DNA of 64,000 nt from Neonectria sp. B-13 (GCA_002682825.1 NOKP01000009.1:248001-312000); one strand, 5' to 3'; counted from the first letter of the stretch, positions 27,439 to 39,186 are shown. Translations and numbers: made by a program. Notes: a model not told the origin generated them from the sequence alone.

Positions 27439-30336
27439 ATGCGTTCTGCGACAGCTTTCGCGGCTTTGGCCTTTGCGGGCGCGTTTGACCTTGTCGCCGC
27501 GGGTCCTTGCAAGCCGTCTGGTGTAAGCGGGACGTCGGCGTCTGGGGTGTCGACTGTCACTTCAGGGACGACTGCTACCTCGACTGGGGCCTCTGGGACG
27601 TCGATTGAGACCTCATCTGGAACCTCTGGAACGTCGACTGAGACCTCATCTGGAACCGCGGAGACCTCATCTGGAACCGCGGAGACCTCCATCACCATCA
27701 CAACCACGTCCACCGACTCACCTGTCGTCACCAACTTGGTAGCCAACGGCAACTTTATCGCCTACGACCCCAGCTACCGCAATGGCATCTACGCCTTCAA
27801 CAGCGAAGGCAACGCCCGCCTTGTCCAGGGCGACGGATACCAGGGCGACGGCAGCGAAGAAAAGGGCTGCGTGGTGATGGACTCAACCAGCCAGGGCGAA
27901 CAGAAGCGACAAGAATCCACCGACTGGAACGCCATGATTGAGCAGAAGCTCGAGGACCTCAACGTCGCCAACCTCTACACGGTCCGGTTCTTCTACGCCA
28001 TCCTGGAAAACACCGTGGCAAACACCTGTCGCATCAACGCCTACTACGGCGACGACCTCTTTGCGTCGACGCCTTACTTCCCCGTCATCACGGGCGCCAC
28101 GAGCAACGACTGGCGGTGGCTCGAGTTTATCAACCAGGCGCCCGTCAAGACGACCAGCGGGATGATCCGGTTCGCGCTCGCGTGTTCTGGTGGCTCTGCC
28201 CAGATCTACATCGACCAGGTCTTTGTGTCTGACAAGGTGACGCCCGACAATGTCGATACCATCTCGTTGTTCTACGAGTCGGCACGCACGGGAGCAGCCA
28301 CGACGGTTCCTCAGACCGACACTGACGCCTCGGTGACGGCTGTAACAACGTCTGCGTCTACACCGTCTTCATTTACCACCTTGGTCACGCTGCGGCCGAC
28401 TGTCGATAGCACGACCTCGGAAGATGAGACTTCTTTCCCTCCAACCACCTCGGAAGAGACCACATTCCCTACCTCAGATGTAGATGAGACTACCAGATTT
28501 CCTACCCCCTCAGGTGTAGAAACTACCCCATTCACTACCGCCTCGGATGACGATGAGCCTGTGGCGACATACACCGAGGATGAGACCACATTCCCTCCAA
28601 CTGCCTCAGAAAGCCCTTCCACCACCAACGAGCCCACGACTACGAGCTGCGCCAACACCGGATATGTTCTGCCGGACAACGTCGACTCCGAATACGTCTG
28701 CCACCAATTCGGCCTCTACAGCTTGGCCTACGAGGCAGACCGCACCGCCTTCCCCAACCAGAAGACGTCGGAAGACTGCGCCGCAATTTGTTCCCAGATC
28801 AATACCTGCAAGGCCTCGACCTACCACAGCCAATACGACAAGTGCGAGTTTTCCGACGAGCTTTTGACCGACGATAACTTTTCCTATCACGAATCAGGCT
28901 CGTACTGGAGCGAGCAGCGATGCTGGACTCAGGGGTGTCTCGACGGCAGGACGACATCTGCGCCAACGGCGACGTCCACGTCTTGTTCCGAAACCGGCTA
29001 TGTTGTCAAGGCTGATGCAAGCTACGTCTGCAATTCATTCGGTCTGTACCGCCTAGCCTATGAGGCTGACCGAACCGCCTTTCCCAACCAGAAGACATCA
29101 GAAGACTGCGCAGCCATCTGCTCCCAGATCAACACCTGCAAGGCCTCGACCTACCGCAGCCAGTATGACAAGTGCGAGTTTTCCGATGAGTACCTCAACG
29201 ACGACAACTTCTTCTATCATGAGTCGGGCTCCGTCTGGAACGAGCAGCGATGCTGGACTCAGGGATGTCTCGACGGCAGGACAACCACCGAATCCACACC
29301 AACCTCCACACAATCCTGTTCCGAGACTGGCTACGTTGTCGAGGCAGAGAGCAGCTACGTCTGCAATTCATTCGGTCTATATCGCCTTGCCTACGGAGCC
29401 GACCCAACTACGTTCCCCAACCAAAAGACTTCCGAGGACTGCGCAGCCATCTGCTCCCAGATCAACACCTGCAAGGCCTCAACGTACCGCAGCCAATACA
29501 GTACGTGCGAGTTCTCAGACGAGTACCTCAACGACGACAACTTCTTCTACCACGAGTCGGGATCCATCTGGAACGAACAGCGGTGCTGGAATCCTTCGGG
29601 CTGTCTGGACGGCAGGACCACGACATCCGCGCCGACGTCAACGTCAACGTCCGCACCAGCTTGCACCCAGACCGGCTACGTCATCAAGGAAAATGTCGAC
29701 GCCAGCTACGGCTGCAACAAATTCGGCCTCTACGGCCTCGCCTACGAAGCAGACCGGACCAGCTTCCCGAACCAAAAGACTTCCGAGGACTGCGCCGCCA
29801 TCTGCGCCCAGATCCGCGACTGCAAAGCCTCGACCTACACTGCGCAATATGACCTCTGCCTGTTCTCCGACGAATACCTCGATACCGACAACTTCTTCTA
29901 CCACAGCACCGGCACTTATTGGAGCGAGCAACGATGCTGGGATCCCTCGGGATGCTTGGACGCGACCACGACTGCCGCACCGTCGCCTACCCAGTCAGCC
30001 TGCACCACGGGCTTCGCCGTGCCAACAGACGTCGACTCGAGCTACACCTGTCACTCTTTCGGCCTTTACCGCCTCGCCTACGGAGCCGACCCGACTACGT
30101 TCCCCAACCAGAACACAGCAGAGGATTGTGCGGCCGTCTGCGCCGAGATCCGCGACTGCAAAGCCTCGACGTACCGGTCCCAGTACAGTACGTGCGAGTT
30201 TTCTGACGAGTATCTAGACGCGGATAATTTCTTCTACCATGAGACGGGATCATACTGGTATGAGCAGAGGTGCTGGGACCCGGAGGCGTGTATTGCTTCC
30301 GCGACGACGACGGAAATGCCAACGGCTACCGATTGA
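27439..30336 (+). CDS. Secreted protein with five tandem 8-Cys repeats, 965 aa
   Basis: The ATG at 27439 was chosen because it gives a clean signal peptide (MRSATAFAALAFAGAFDLVAA); the frame starts at 27370. Residues about 22-95 are a Ser/Thr/Gly-rich, probably O-glycosylated stretch. Residues about 97-270 form a beta-rich, carbohydrate-binding-module-like domain ('LVANGNFIAYDPSYRNGIY ... IYIDQVFVSD'). A Thr-rich linker follows, then five repeats starting at residues 404, 516, 627, 742 and 855 (111-115 aa each). Each holds eight Cys, with 'FGLYRLAY', 'FPNQKTSEDCAAIC', 'CKASTY', 'CEFSDE', 'NFFYHESGS' and 'EQRCW'. The repeats resemble PAN/Apple-type modules. It is likely a wall or extracellular adhesive protein. 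No GPI signal is seen. Confidence 0.82.
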   Translation: MRSATAFAALAFAGAFDLVAAGPCKPSGVSGTSASGVSTVTSGTTATSTGASGTSIETSSGTSGTSTETSSGTAETSSGTAETSITITTTSTDSPVVTNLVANGNFIAYDPSYRNGIYAFNSEGNARLVQGDGYQGDGSEEKGCVVMDSTSQGEQKRQESTDWNAMIEQKLEDLNVANLYTVRFFYAILENTVANTCRINAYYGDDLFASTPYFPVITGATSNDWRWLEFINQAPVKTTSGMIRFALACSGGSAQIYIDQVFVSDKVTPDNVDTISLFYESARTGAATTVPQTDTDASVTAVTTSASTPSSFTTLVTLRPTVDSTTSEDETSFPPTTSEETTFPTSDVDETTRFPTPSGVETTPFTTASDDDEPVATYTEDETTFPPTASESPSTTNEPTTTSCANTGYVLPDNVDSEYVCHQFGLYSLAYEADRTAFPNQKTSEDCAAICSQINTCKASTYHSQYDKCEFSDELLTDDNFSYHESGSYWSEQRCWTQGCLDGRTTSAPTATSTSCSETGYVVKADASYVCNSFGLYRLAYEADRTAFPNQKTSEDCAAICSQINTCKASTYRSQYDKCEFSDEYLNDDNFFYHESGSVWNEQRCWTQGCLDGRTTTESTPTSTQSCSETGYVVEAESSYVCNSFGLYRLAYGADPTTFPNQKTSEDCAAICSQINTCKASTYRSQYSTCEFSDEYLNDDNFFYHESGSIWNEQRCWNPSGCLDGRTTTSAPTSTSTSAPACTQTGYVIKENVDASYGCNKFGLYGLAYEADRTSFPNQKTSEDCAAICAQIRDCKASTYTAQYDLCLFSDEYLDTDNFFYHSTGTYWSEQRCWDPSGCLDATTTAAPSPTQSACTTGFAVPTDVDSSYTCHSFGLYRLAYGADPTTFPNQNTAEDCAAVCAEIRDCKASTYRSQYSTCEFSDEYLDADNFFYHETGSYWYEQRCWDPEACIASATTTEMPTATD

Positions 30337-31324
30337 GCGGAGGTCTGGGGTTATATGTAATAATCACGATAGGCTACTGTACCTTAACATGGAACATCTT
30401 TAATTTTACATTTACTCTTCGTTTAAGTCAACTTCATATTTAAGTGGCCGTTCACTGGCGTTTAGTCGACACTCCACCGTTCTCAAGCTTTCATGTGCTC
30501 ACCTCAAGTCATCATCAATTCCATGGAGTAATGATGGTCATTATTGACTGTGCCTTGCATCCATATAATTTGCGTCTTGTGGTGTTCTGCCGCTAACGAG
30601 GTCAAGGGAACGTTTTAATAGTAGACATCGTTAAGCATGAAAATGTCCGTAGGGTGACCCATGTCACGATCCACTAATTTAGGCAATTCAGTAGTTGAAT
30701 AAGGTTAATTAGGTGGATGTGCTAGTTGGAGTTTAAGAACGAGATTGTCAATTTAAACTAATTCACTTATGAGAACCTAAGTTTGCCTCTATCGAAATAA
30801 CAACTTGGTCCAACTTGGTCTTCTCATTTTCGGTTTCCTTTTATCTTGGAACAGCTTGTTCACGAAATCTGCCACCATTGTGTCGCCCGCAGGAAGCTCC
30901 TGCTCACTTGGATGTTTAGGAGTACAAGAGATTAAGCCCACTACAGTTAGTTGAGCATGTGGTTCCGGTATGGTATACAGGGCCGATCGAGAGACCATAA
31001 GTTGAAATTAAGCGGTGTGAAATATATTAAATATAACTACAAGACTTGACAAGAGTATGGGGTTTAATGTTAATACTTTACTTTTAGGCTTTATTCTAAA
31101 AGAAAGATTAATAAATACACTTTTAAGCTTAAATAAAGAGGTTATTGTGTGAAATAGTGATATATTAAGTTTCTTTATAAACAGCTAGGCATTCTTTGTT
31201 AATTAATTACTAAATTGTCTAGACTAATTCAAATGACTACTTATTAATATAAACCTGTTAATTATTACCAATAGCCACCTTATCTAGTTATTAGTTTGTA
31301 TGAGCTTTTTAACGAGTAGTTTCA
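30337..31324. other. Intergenic with AT-rich island
   Basis: Bases 31020-31290 are AT-rich with TA-rich words, RIP-like. A 69-codon minus-strand frame at 30789-30998 has no features. No supported gene. Confidence 0.5.
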
Positions 31325-32310
31325 TCAACTCTGGTACGGGGGGGGCAACACGGTAAGCTCATGAACCTCGTCGGATGTCGTTTCGTCGAGGGCGGGTGTG
31401 TCTTTGCGCGTGCTGCGCTTCCCGTACAACCATCCCCCGAGAAAGGAGAGAGCAGCAAGAACGGGAATACCAATGCCGACGCCAATCCCAACCCCAAGCC
31501 TCCACCTGTTGTATGTTTCCTCTCCATCCTTACCCCCGCTACTGCCTCCATTATCGCCGCCGTCATCATCGCCGTCGTCATTACTTTCCTTCTCACCTCC
31601 CTTCTTACCTTCCTTCTTACCAAGTTCTCTCTGGGTGTCCAAGTATCTCGTGATGTCGTTGGAAAAGATCGCGAAAGGGTCAGACCTGTCAATTTCCGTT
31701 TTGTTGTTGCGGTTCTGGGAGATCTCGAAGTAACTCAATGCGAAGCTAACGTTGGCCTGGATACCTGTAGAATCGAGGTGGAATTCCTTGTTGGGGTTGG
31801 CGGCCAGGTCGCTAAAATTGATAATGATACTCCTCTCGCCATGTTTGAAAGCTGCATACCCGTCGTTAGAAGTCTCATAATGCTACTGGGTACGTTGGTA
31901 AATCGACGGTCTTGAGACTTACTCTTGTTCCAAAGCTCAAAGATTGAGTCCCCTAGATATCTGTATGTCCCCCAAATGAGAGTCATTTGATGGTCGGCAT
32001 CGGAATTCTGCCACGTCAAGTTGTAGTCGTGATCCCAAAGGACCAACGCTGGGTTGTCGATGCCTATGTGGACATTATTCGAGTCTTGACCCGGGTCTTC
32101 GGGAACGTAGTCGTATGTATATTTAGGGAAATCGCAGTTGTCGGACTCCAGCGCGCACCATACGAATGAGTCCAGGCAGAGTTTGCTTGAGTCGCCATCG
32201 CAATGCGAGTATTTCCCTCTGCCATCTGTGTTGTCGGCGCCGGATGTCTGAAGCTGAAGGACAGCAGCCAGCAGGACAGCGAGCGATAAGTTTCTGATGG
32301 AGGGAGCCAT
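31325..32310 (-). CDS. Single-pass membrane glycoprotein, 304 aa
   Basis: Two exons: 32310-31923 and 31851-31325. The 71-bp intron (GTAAGT donor, TTCTAAC branch, GCAG) closes in phase to give 'ELWNKTFKHGERSIIINFSD'. The N-terminus is a signal peptide (MAPSIRNLSLAVLLAAVLQL...SGA). The ectodomain has Cys residues and N-glycosylation sites (NLT, NKT, NVS). A Gly/Asp/Lys-rich low-complexity stem follows, then one helix (LGVGIGVGIGIPVLAALSFL), a short basic stop (YGKRSTRK) and a tail ending PPPYQS. The layout resembles fungal wall-stress sensors or other surface glycoproteins, but no domain was recognised. An ATG at 32601 in the same frame is unlikely to be the start. Confidence 0.75.
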
Positions 32311-33488
32311 GGCGGATTGATGGCGTCCCGATGACGAGGGGAATGGGGTGTAGACGCAACAGATGGAGGTTTCAAGGATCGGACATGCTACGGCAGGCTG
32401 CAGGCTCATATAGTCTCGGTTTCTGCAAAGATGGGCTCCCTCAGCAGCCTGGTCAGGGGTAAACGATTCTGGGCGAATCATGGTGCTCCTTCCAAGATGG
32501 GTGCGGCACGAATTTAGGGCTGAGTGTCTGCAGCGAAGTGAGGGCCTATGATTGCTGCATGCTGGTAACGCCGAGCCGACATTGCAGGCATTGTGCAGCA
32601 CTGCCTCGTATGTTTTGATATGGTACTTTTAGACCTTGCCTAAATAGAAATGTGAAGGCTGATACGTGCAGGTGATATAGAGCTGCGGCTGGTGAGATCA
32701 TATCATGTTGGACTAGCCAAGATGACTAAGGAGAGGGCTGCGATTAGGGATAATACAGAACAGGTTAAATCCTTGACATGCTTCTACCAGTTAGTTTTAT
32801 AATATGCTAATAGTATTTTAAGAGCACTCTAAGTATATTTAGCTGAAAGAAGAGTATAATATGTGTCTCTTTAATAATACTTATATATCTTCAACTATAA
32901 ATCAAGTATAGATTAGGATGTCAGCGAAGACAGCTAACACTGTCAGTATTAACCCTTAGAATTCTACTTAACATCCCCTTCTGGCCTCCATCCGCGCACA
33001 ACTCAGTCCTCTACTACTCGCGCGAGGCAATTATGGGGTCTCATGCACGCTTATATAGAGTCGGACAGCGATGAGTTTAAAGGCAGTGAGTTAAGAGTGA
33101 CGAATTTGACAATGAGATCGTTTACACACGATGTCAACGATTTTAATCAAGTAAACTTCTACCAGAGCCAGCAGCCGTGCTTAGCGACATCACGAGTTGG
33201 TTCAGCCGACCGAATACACCACGATGGCGGCAAGTATCAAATCCTCTCCTTCGGCCTCGCGGGCACTGGTGATTGGGTCTACTTCATCGCCATGTATCAG
33301 TCGCATGGCAGGCCAGATCCACATTCTGAGTCCAGGTCAGTGGTGCCCATGGCCTGCCGGCAGCTGCTGGTGAAACGAAAGGCGCTGACCCGAGTAATGC
33401 GCTCGTGCTGCGTGCGTTCAGATAGGAAAATGCGTTGAGCGAGTACGTCAACTTCAATTACCCAAGATGTTCTGTTAACTTCTATGAA
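32311..33488. other. Intergenic with AT-rich island
   Basis: Bases 32760-32930 are AT-rich. A 131-codon plus frame at 33043-33438 exists but has no recognisable features. No supported gene. Confidence 0.5.
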
Positions 33489-35114
33489 CTATAACTCTAT
33501 CGTCTCCTCAATACACCCATGGTCGTATCCATACACAATCTTCGCTGACTCCGACCCTAGATGCACCCTTACTGTCCGTACTCTCGCTGCCTCGACAATA
33601 TCCCTGCTAGACTTGACCTCTCCACATAGGCTCTCCAGTTCGATCAATCTTGCTGCGACCTTTGCCGTCAGGATCCCGTTCCACACACCTTCTTGTGTCT
33701 GGCCCGCAAGCACCGCCATGGCCTTTTGGCGTACGAGCGGATCGCGACACCTCGCCACGACGGAGAAGAGGACCGGCGAGACTCCGATTTCCATGTGGAA
33801 CGAGCAAGGCAAGGCATCCCTTTCGTCTTCAATTTTCAAGCCAGCTGCAACGGCAGCGTAGGCGACGATTTCCTCAAACTTGGCCACAGATCGATCCCAG
33901 AAGAAAGGGTCGCCTTGACCGCGAATGTATTTGGCCAAGTTGATTTCCAAATCTCGCTGGTATAGCTGCAGAAGCGCAATAGCTCTCTTGTCATGCAAGC
34001 CATTTTGAAGCAGGGCATCGAAGGAGCCGCCCCACTGCTCCATCTTCATGGCATGACCAGCGAGAATACATGGTGCTTGGCCTTCGAGACCAGGACTGGC
34101 ATGGTCTACAATGATCTCTAAAAGAGCTTCACGGGCTTCTGCCAGCGATACAAACGATCCAGGGGGTCGATCGGTGAATGTCGTGTAGAATGCCAATGGA
34201 AGCTCAAAATCCACATCCCCAACCAGCTGGATAGGGTCAGCGTATGGTGCTAGTCTCAATTTGGCCACCTACCATCGAAATCTGAACAGCCAGGCGCTTA
34301 AAAAATGCTTTCGCTAGCTGAAGCGTGGCCTCGACGTCGGTCGGGTGACGTACCGCCCGGGGCTGCTGGATGATTCTGCAGCCATACTTGAAAAGCCCAA
34401 TGGCGGATTCCGTCCTTCCTCGGAGGATCTGTAATGTCAGCCTGAATCTCAAGTAGGTAGGGCAAAGGTACCTCGATGCAGATAAAGATGAGACAAGAAA
34501 GTATAAGAATATGCGGCGAAGATGATTTTGATGCGAGCAGCTCTTTGATGGCCAGGTTGTAGTGGCGCAAACCAAACTTCGACTCTGGTTGCTGATTGTG
34601 GTACCGTTCGTGATAAGATGCCAGGGCCACGACCGCATGTCGGATGCAGTCTGCTGACTGAGCAACCTGCAGGACGCGTGTATTCCACAAGTCGTCTGGA
34701 AAGAATGTTTGAAACCCAGTAATGGTCTTTTCGATGAAGAATTGAAACGACCGCGCCTCGGGGCTGGAAACGACGGGTCCTATGGCTGCGGGTATCGTAG
34801 ACGGAGGACTCGGAGATTCACTGTAGCCGTCGCAAGTTCGACCTGTTGAGGTGCCTGAAAAATGAGCAACCGCTGATAGATCTAGGATCGATACGCACAT
34901 CTCAGGCAGGCCGGACGACCCTCGTCACACTTGACTTTCCGGACTGCGTGGGGTTAGCAGAATCGTTACAGGGATAAGACAACCAACTTCTAAGGGCCGT
35001 CAGTTAATCGCCTTGTCACACAGTCACCTCAGTCACTCACTTGCAAGTCCCGCATCCCGTCCGGACTTTGGGCGCTCTGGCACGCTGCCGCTGACCGTGT
35101 TTGACGCGCGTCAT
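33489..35114 (-). CDS. Zn2Cys6 transcription factor with disrupted zinc cluster
   Basis: Exons traced: 35114-35041, 34943-34899, 34854-34472, 34428-34273 and 34226-33489. Introns 2-4 (44, 43, 46 bp) join in phase and give 'CLRC-TSTGRTCDGY', 'LIFICIE-ILRGRTESAIGLFKYG' and 'AVQISM-LVGDVDFELP'. Exon 1 encodes 'RTGCGTC' plus AA; exon 2 encodes 'RKVKCDEGRPACLRC'. Canonical GT..AG removal of intron 1 shifts the frame between them. Restoring the standard C-x2-C-x6-C spacing would need two more bases. It is therefore either a broken gene, an assembly error or unusual splicing. The remainder is a normal fungal regulator body, usually controlling nearby genes. Confidence 0.7.
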
Positions 35115-35522
35115 GTCGGCTCAATAGAAGTTGCAGGGCGACGAGGATGGATGAAGGAAATGAGAATGCCCGTACGAGGGGACTAACGAGAGGTTGTTCT
35201 CAGTTGCTAAGCCACGCGCTAGCCGTCTTACAAGGAGGTTCAGCAGGACCCACAGTGGGAATGCCCGTACGAACCGACCAACCCGGGATCGCCAAACCCC
35301 TCAATCGGAGAAGTAGACTAATATCCAGGTTGACCACAGCCAGACCCAACAATGAGCATGGTTCAATTCCATCAGAATTAGTTGAAACGCAATTTCCTGC
35401 TCCTGATTATCAAGAGTCCGCATTGCCTAAATCTATTCTGGGAGCTGCTCAGATTCGAGTATAAGAGGCTCCCTCCACGGCATGTAGCCTGTAGTCAACC
35501 CAACACCTTATCGACTTGCATC
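35115..35522. other. Divergent promoter, Zn2Cys6 gene and aspartic protease
   Basis: It contains two exact copies of GAATGCCCGTACGA at 35164 and 35259, and a TATA-like GTATAAGAGG at 35459-35468, about 60 bp before the protease start. Confidence 0.55.
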
Positions 35523-37075
35523 ATGTGGTTTTCTAATTCTCTCTCGGCTTTTGCAGCTTTTCTCTCCATCCAGGCCTTACCGGTTATCCAAGCTCAGGGC
35601 CCCGTCGCGTATCCTGTGAGGCGGTCAGCCGCAAACGCCGTACATGTACCGACCAACAACGAGCAATGGATCTACACGGTAGAAAGTACGCATCCCCCTG
35701 CTTTAGGGACCTAGCTGACAAATAAGTTGCTATTGGAAACCCTCCTCAGAAGACCCTGGTCCAAGTCGACACCGGCTCAAGCGATCTTTGGGTCAACGCA
35801 AACTGTTCGTCTGCGCCTACGGATTTCGGACTGGATGACCTCTGCAAGAGTGTCCCTCGTTATAATCCAAAGTCATCCACGGGAAAGGGACCTCTTGGTT
35901 CTCGCTTGCTAGGCTACGGATCAGGCAACATCGGCGCTCTGGTCGACATCTATGAGGACACGGTAACGGTTGGCGGTGAGTTATGGCATCTTTGAAATAG
36001 AAGGACCGACTAACCGAATAGATGCCAAGGTCAAGAGCCAGAAGTTCGGCGTCGCCTCAAACAGCCTCGGGCTACCGATCGGCATCATGGGACTGGGCCC
36101 CGTCTTCAACGCGTCATTTGCCGTCAATGAGTCGTACCATCTCCTTTTAGACTCGATGGCTGCTCAAGGGGTCATTGAGAGCAGGGCTTACAGCCTTGCC
36201 CTTGGATCCGCCTCTGATGATCAAGGTAAGAACACACGGTGACAAAGTGATGTCGCTTACACGGCCAGGATCTTTAATCTTCGGCGGCCTGGACAAGGGC
36301 AGATACTCCGGGACTCTGCAGAAAACCTCCATTGTGAAAAGCCGAGACGGTGGTGCAAGGTTTGTTATTCAGCCTATCTCTTGAAGTCACAGCTAATGTC
36401 CAGGCTTACCGTAAACATCTCGTCCATGGGGATTGACGCAGGAAACTCAACCCGCAAGCAGTACCCTATCAGAGACACGAACGTTCACCTCGACAGCGGC
36501 CATACCTTTTCCAAGATAAACGAAGACATTGCGAAACAGATTTTCAAAGACCTCGGCGCCGAGCTGAACAAAGAGCTGGGTTTCTATCTCGTCGACTGCG
36601 CCGTGCGTGACCACAAGGGCGGAGTCACGTTCGGGTTCGGCGACAAAGGCGGCGAAAAGATCATCACAGTCCCCTTCCACGAGTTCATCTACACTGCTCA
36701 AGGTCTTTGTGCTGTAGGTCTGGAGGGGATAAAGGAGGACGAACAGCAAGTTTTGGGCGACAGTTTCTTGAGGGCCGCATACGGTAAGTTTACGAGCAGC
36801 GACAGAGGAAGTGTGCTAACTTGTAAGTTGTCTTCGACTGGGATAACGAAAATGTCCACGTCGCGCAGGCTGCCAACTGCACGTCAGAGGTTGTTGCTAT
36901 CGGTAGTGGGCCGGATGCTGTTCCCTCCGGGGCCGGAAACTGCGGTTTCGATACGAGTCCGACCCCATCCGCTACCCAGGTTTCTGCTGCCGGTAAGCTG
37001 TGGGCTGGCAAGACCAAGGTGTTGGGTTTTGGATGTGCAGTGGTAATTTCTGTCTTGCAATGGCGTAATTTCTAG
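35523..37075 (+). CDS. Secreted aspartic protease (pepsin family A1), 428 aa
   Basis: Seven exons: 35523-35685, 35727-35975, 36022-36225, 36269-36359, 36404-36783, 36828-36992 and 37041-37075. All junctions are GT..AG and in phase. The last intron is 48 bp and could be retained without breaking the frame (444 aa). The signal peptide is MWFSNSLSAFAAFLSIQALPVIQA. The first catalytic motif is 'VDTGSSDLWVNANC' and the second is 'LDSGHTFS' (DSG, as in several yapsin/candidapepsin relatives, instead of DTG). 'SLIFGGLDKGRYSG' is a typical strand between the lobes. The C-terminus is Ser/Gly/Thr-rich and ends in a hydrophobic stretch, but no clear GPI site is seen. It should digest extracellular protein at acid pH. 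Confidence 0.88.
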
Positions 37076-37286
37076 ATTACCATGGATCAATTCACCGGAG
37101 CATTCCTCAGCATGTATTTCTTTGAAACGAGTCGAATCTCAGGGCAACTTGAACTCGACGCACGTGAATCTCTCGGTACATGTTTTAGGCTAAAGAACCA
37201 GCTGATTTACAGTAGCTCCTTTGCTTTCCAGACAACTCGTCCACTAAGCTTCTGGCTTCCTGCCGTAGATCGAATAGCTATAACCG

Positions 37287-38581
37287 TTAACTTTGAAAAT
37301 AAGACTCAAGAGAAACATACATTGGCCAATACGCATGAATCTTTGGATTGTTCATGTCTTTCCTCACTCCAGCCAAAAACAGGGTAACCTCTTCGCGAGT
37401 CCAACCATGGGCCCGTGTGAATGCGGCCATTGTCAGTGACTCGAGAGCAATCGACATGTTCTCGTTGTTCCAGAGTCCAATCTCTTTGTGCTTCTTGTCT
37501 TTTGGCCAGGCGTTGGTTGGCCACTTGAACCGCGACTCGACAACGTCCACAAACCCAGCCTCGGTCACGATTCCTTTGAATCCGTTGATGGCTTGGTACG
37601 CGCGGCCTTGCTTGATGGATGCTTCGTCCAGGAGCTTGAAACATTTCGCCAGCTCGTGTTCATCCTTGAGGGTCTCGTCGTCGGACATGGCAAAGACGCC
37701 TACTTCTTGCAGTTCAACGTACCCGCCGGGCGTGAGGTGGCTATCAAGTCAGCGCTAGTAGACAGTGTATTTGAGCATACTAACTCGTAAATCTGTCGAA
37801 GATACTCTGGCCAGTCTTGGATGCTAAAGTTCATCATCCTGCTATGGATGTAGTCGAATGGCTGCGAGTACGTCCATTGCTCGTCAATATCGTCGATGTT
37901 AAACTCCACATTTGGCGGAACACTGTTTGTCAGCTTGAGACTTGAGCCACGAATAGTGAACGTACAATACCGGCTGGATCGGTGACAGATCGACGCCGAT
38001 GACCTAAACGTCTTAGCGGATGCTTCACTTGCACGGGCGTTCTACCTTGGCCTCTGGATGCTCGTCTCCATAGTCCATTGCCCAAATTCCTGTGCCAGTG
38101 CCGACATCTAGCACCCGCTTGGCCTTCCATTCTGGGCTATTTGGCGGCGCCAGACCGAGTTTGTCGTCGAAAGTGAGAAGAAAAAGATGATGTTGCAAGT
38201 CTATCGATGAGTATGGCTGCATGGGCGAAGGAACGTAGACTCACCTAGTCTCTCATTTTCCTGCGCATCGTTGGGAAGGCTGTACTCTGGTTCTGTCAGC
38301 GAGGAATTCGAGGATCGATAAAACTCACTCCCATCTTTGTATCGATGATAGGTCCTTCCGTTTTCGCGACGATAGTCGAGGATTGAGCTTGATATGCTCT
38401 GGGTTGAAGATCCAGTATCCTGTAGCATGTCAGTCATTCTGCGTTTGGGAAGAGCGAAGCCACGAACGTTGCCAAAGGATGAGTCGCCGTCAACCTATTG
38501 GGAGTCAGCATGTTTCAGTTGATGTCAGGAGAGTTGAACCTCTTCATCCGACACCACAGGGTTCAAGTCTTCGGTCGCCAT
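37287..38581 (-). CDS. LaeA-like SAM-dependent methyltransferase, 328 aa
   Basis: Eight exons: 38581-38540, 38494-38468, 38419-38329, 38286-38245, 38200-38046, 38003-37966, 37922-37785 and 37740-37287, all closing in phase. The spliced protein has 'SSILDYRRENGRTYHRYKDG', 'YSLPNDAQENERLDLQHHLF', the SAM-binding motif 'VLDVGTGTGIWAMDYGDEHP', 'VIGVDLSPIQPVFVPPNVEF', 'DYIHSRMMN' and 'LTPGGYVELQEVGVF'. These are hallmarks of the class I methyltransferases related to the fungal global regulator LaeA and cluster 'TAM' methyltransferases. The acceptor substrate is unknown. Exon 2 junctions are the least certain. It is convergent with the protease gene. Confidence 0.88.
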
Positions 38582-39186
38582 TTAAGGATCTGTCAATGTC
38601 GACTCAACTGTTCGTGGTACTAACGTTGCCCCTCCACATCTGGGGATTTGCGACTTTAAAGGCCAACAACCCTGCTGCCAGGGTTACGCAGACCAACATC
38701 TGAATCAATGGTGTCTGCATTGTGGTTCCCCGTTGCCTTCCGATTCGTCCAAACACACCCTTGCGAAAGCGGGTAATTTCATTAGCCACAAATACAACTT
38801 AGTGACTGATTGATTTTACGTCGACTGGCGGCACTTGGATCGTCTGCTGCGAACCAGTCTTGTCTCACCAGATCTAGAGCTTTAACTTGGCAGGTGACTT
38901 GCGTCTGATAATGGCGACCAAAATCTCAATCCAGTAGTATAGTATATCGGGAAGAACATATTAACCTCATGTATCCAGAACCCGTATCCTATTCCGGCAG
39001 GTGCTGCAGGCCGCAAATTGACGTTGCGGTGTGATGAATCGACATGGATTAAGAATGCAGCACACAACCAGGACCCGCATCGAGGCACGGATGGAACGGA
39101 AGCTGGGAACGCTTGATAGACTGAGTCCTAGTACTTGATTACTTGCATGCTTTCCAGGTCTTTCCACCTTTCCATACCACATTACT
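38582..39186. other. Intergenic, promoter of the methyltransferase gene
   Basis: This gap lies between the aldolase 3' end and the methyltransferase start. A 61-codon minus frame (38604-38789) with one hydrophobic segment is probably not a gene. Nothing else was recognised. Confidence 0.45.

Noticed and set aside
29060..30217. Plus-strand open frame of 385 codons
   Set aside because: Alternative frame across the tandem Cys repeats; Pro/Arg/Thr-rich shadow.
33043..33438. Plus-strand open frame of 131 codons
   Set aside because: No recognisable motif, between AT-rich DNA and a gene end; could be chance, though a small gene cannot be excluded.
38604..38789. Minus-strand 61-codon frame with one hydrophobic segment
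   Set aside because: Too short, directly upstream of the methyltransferase start, no other support.
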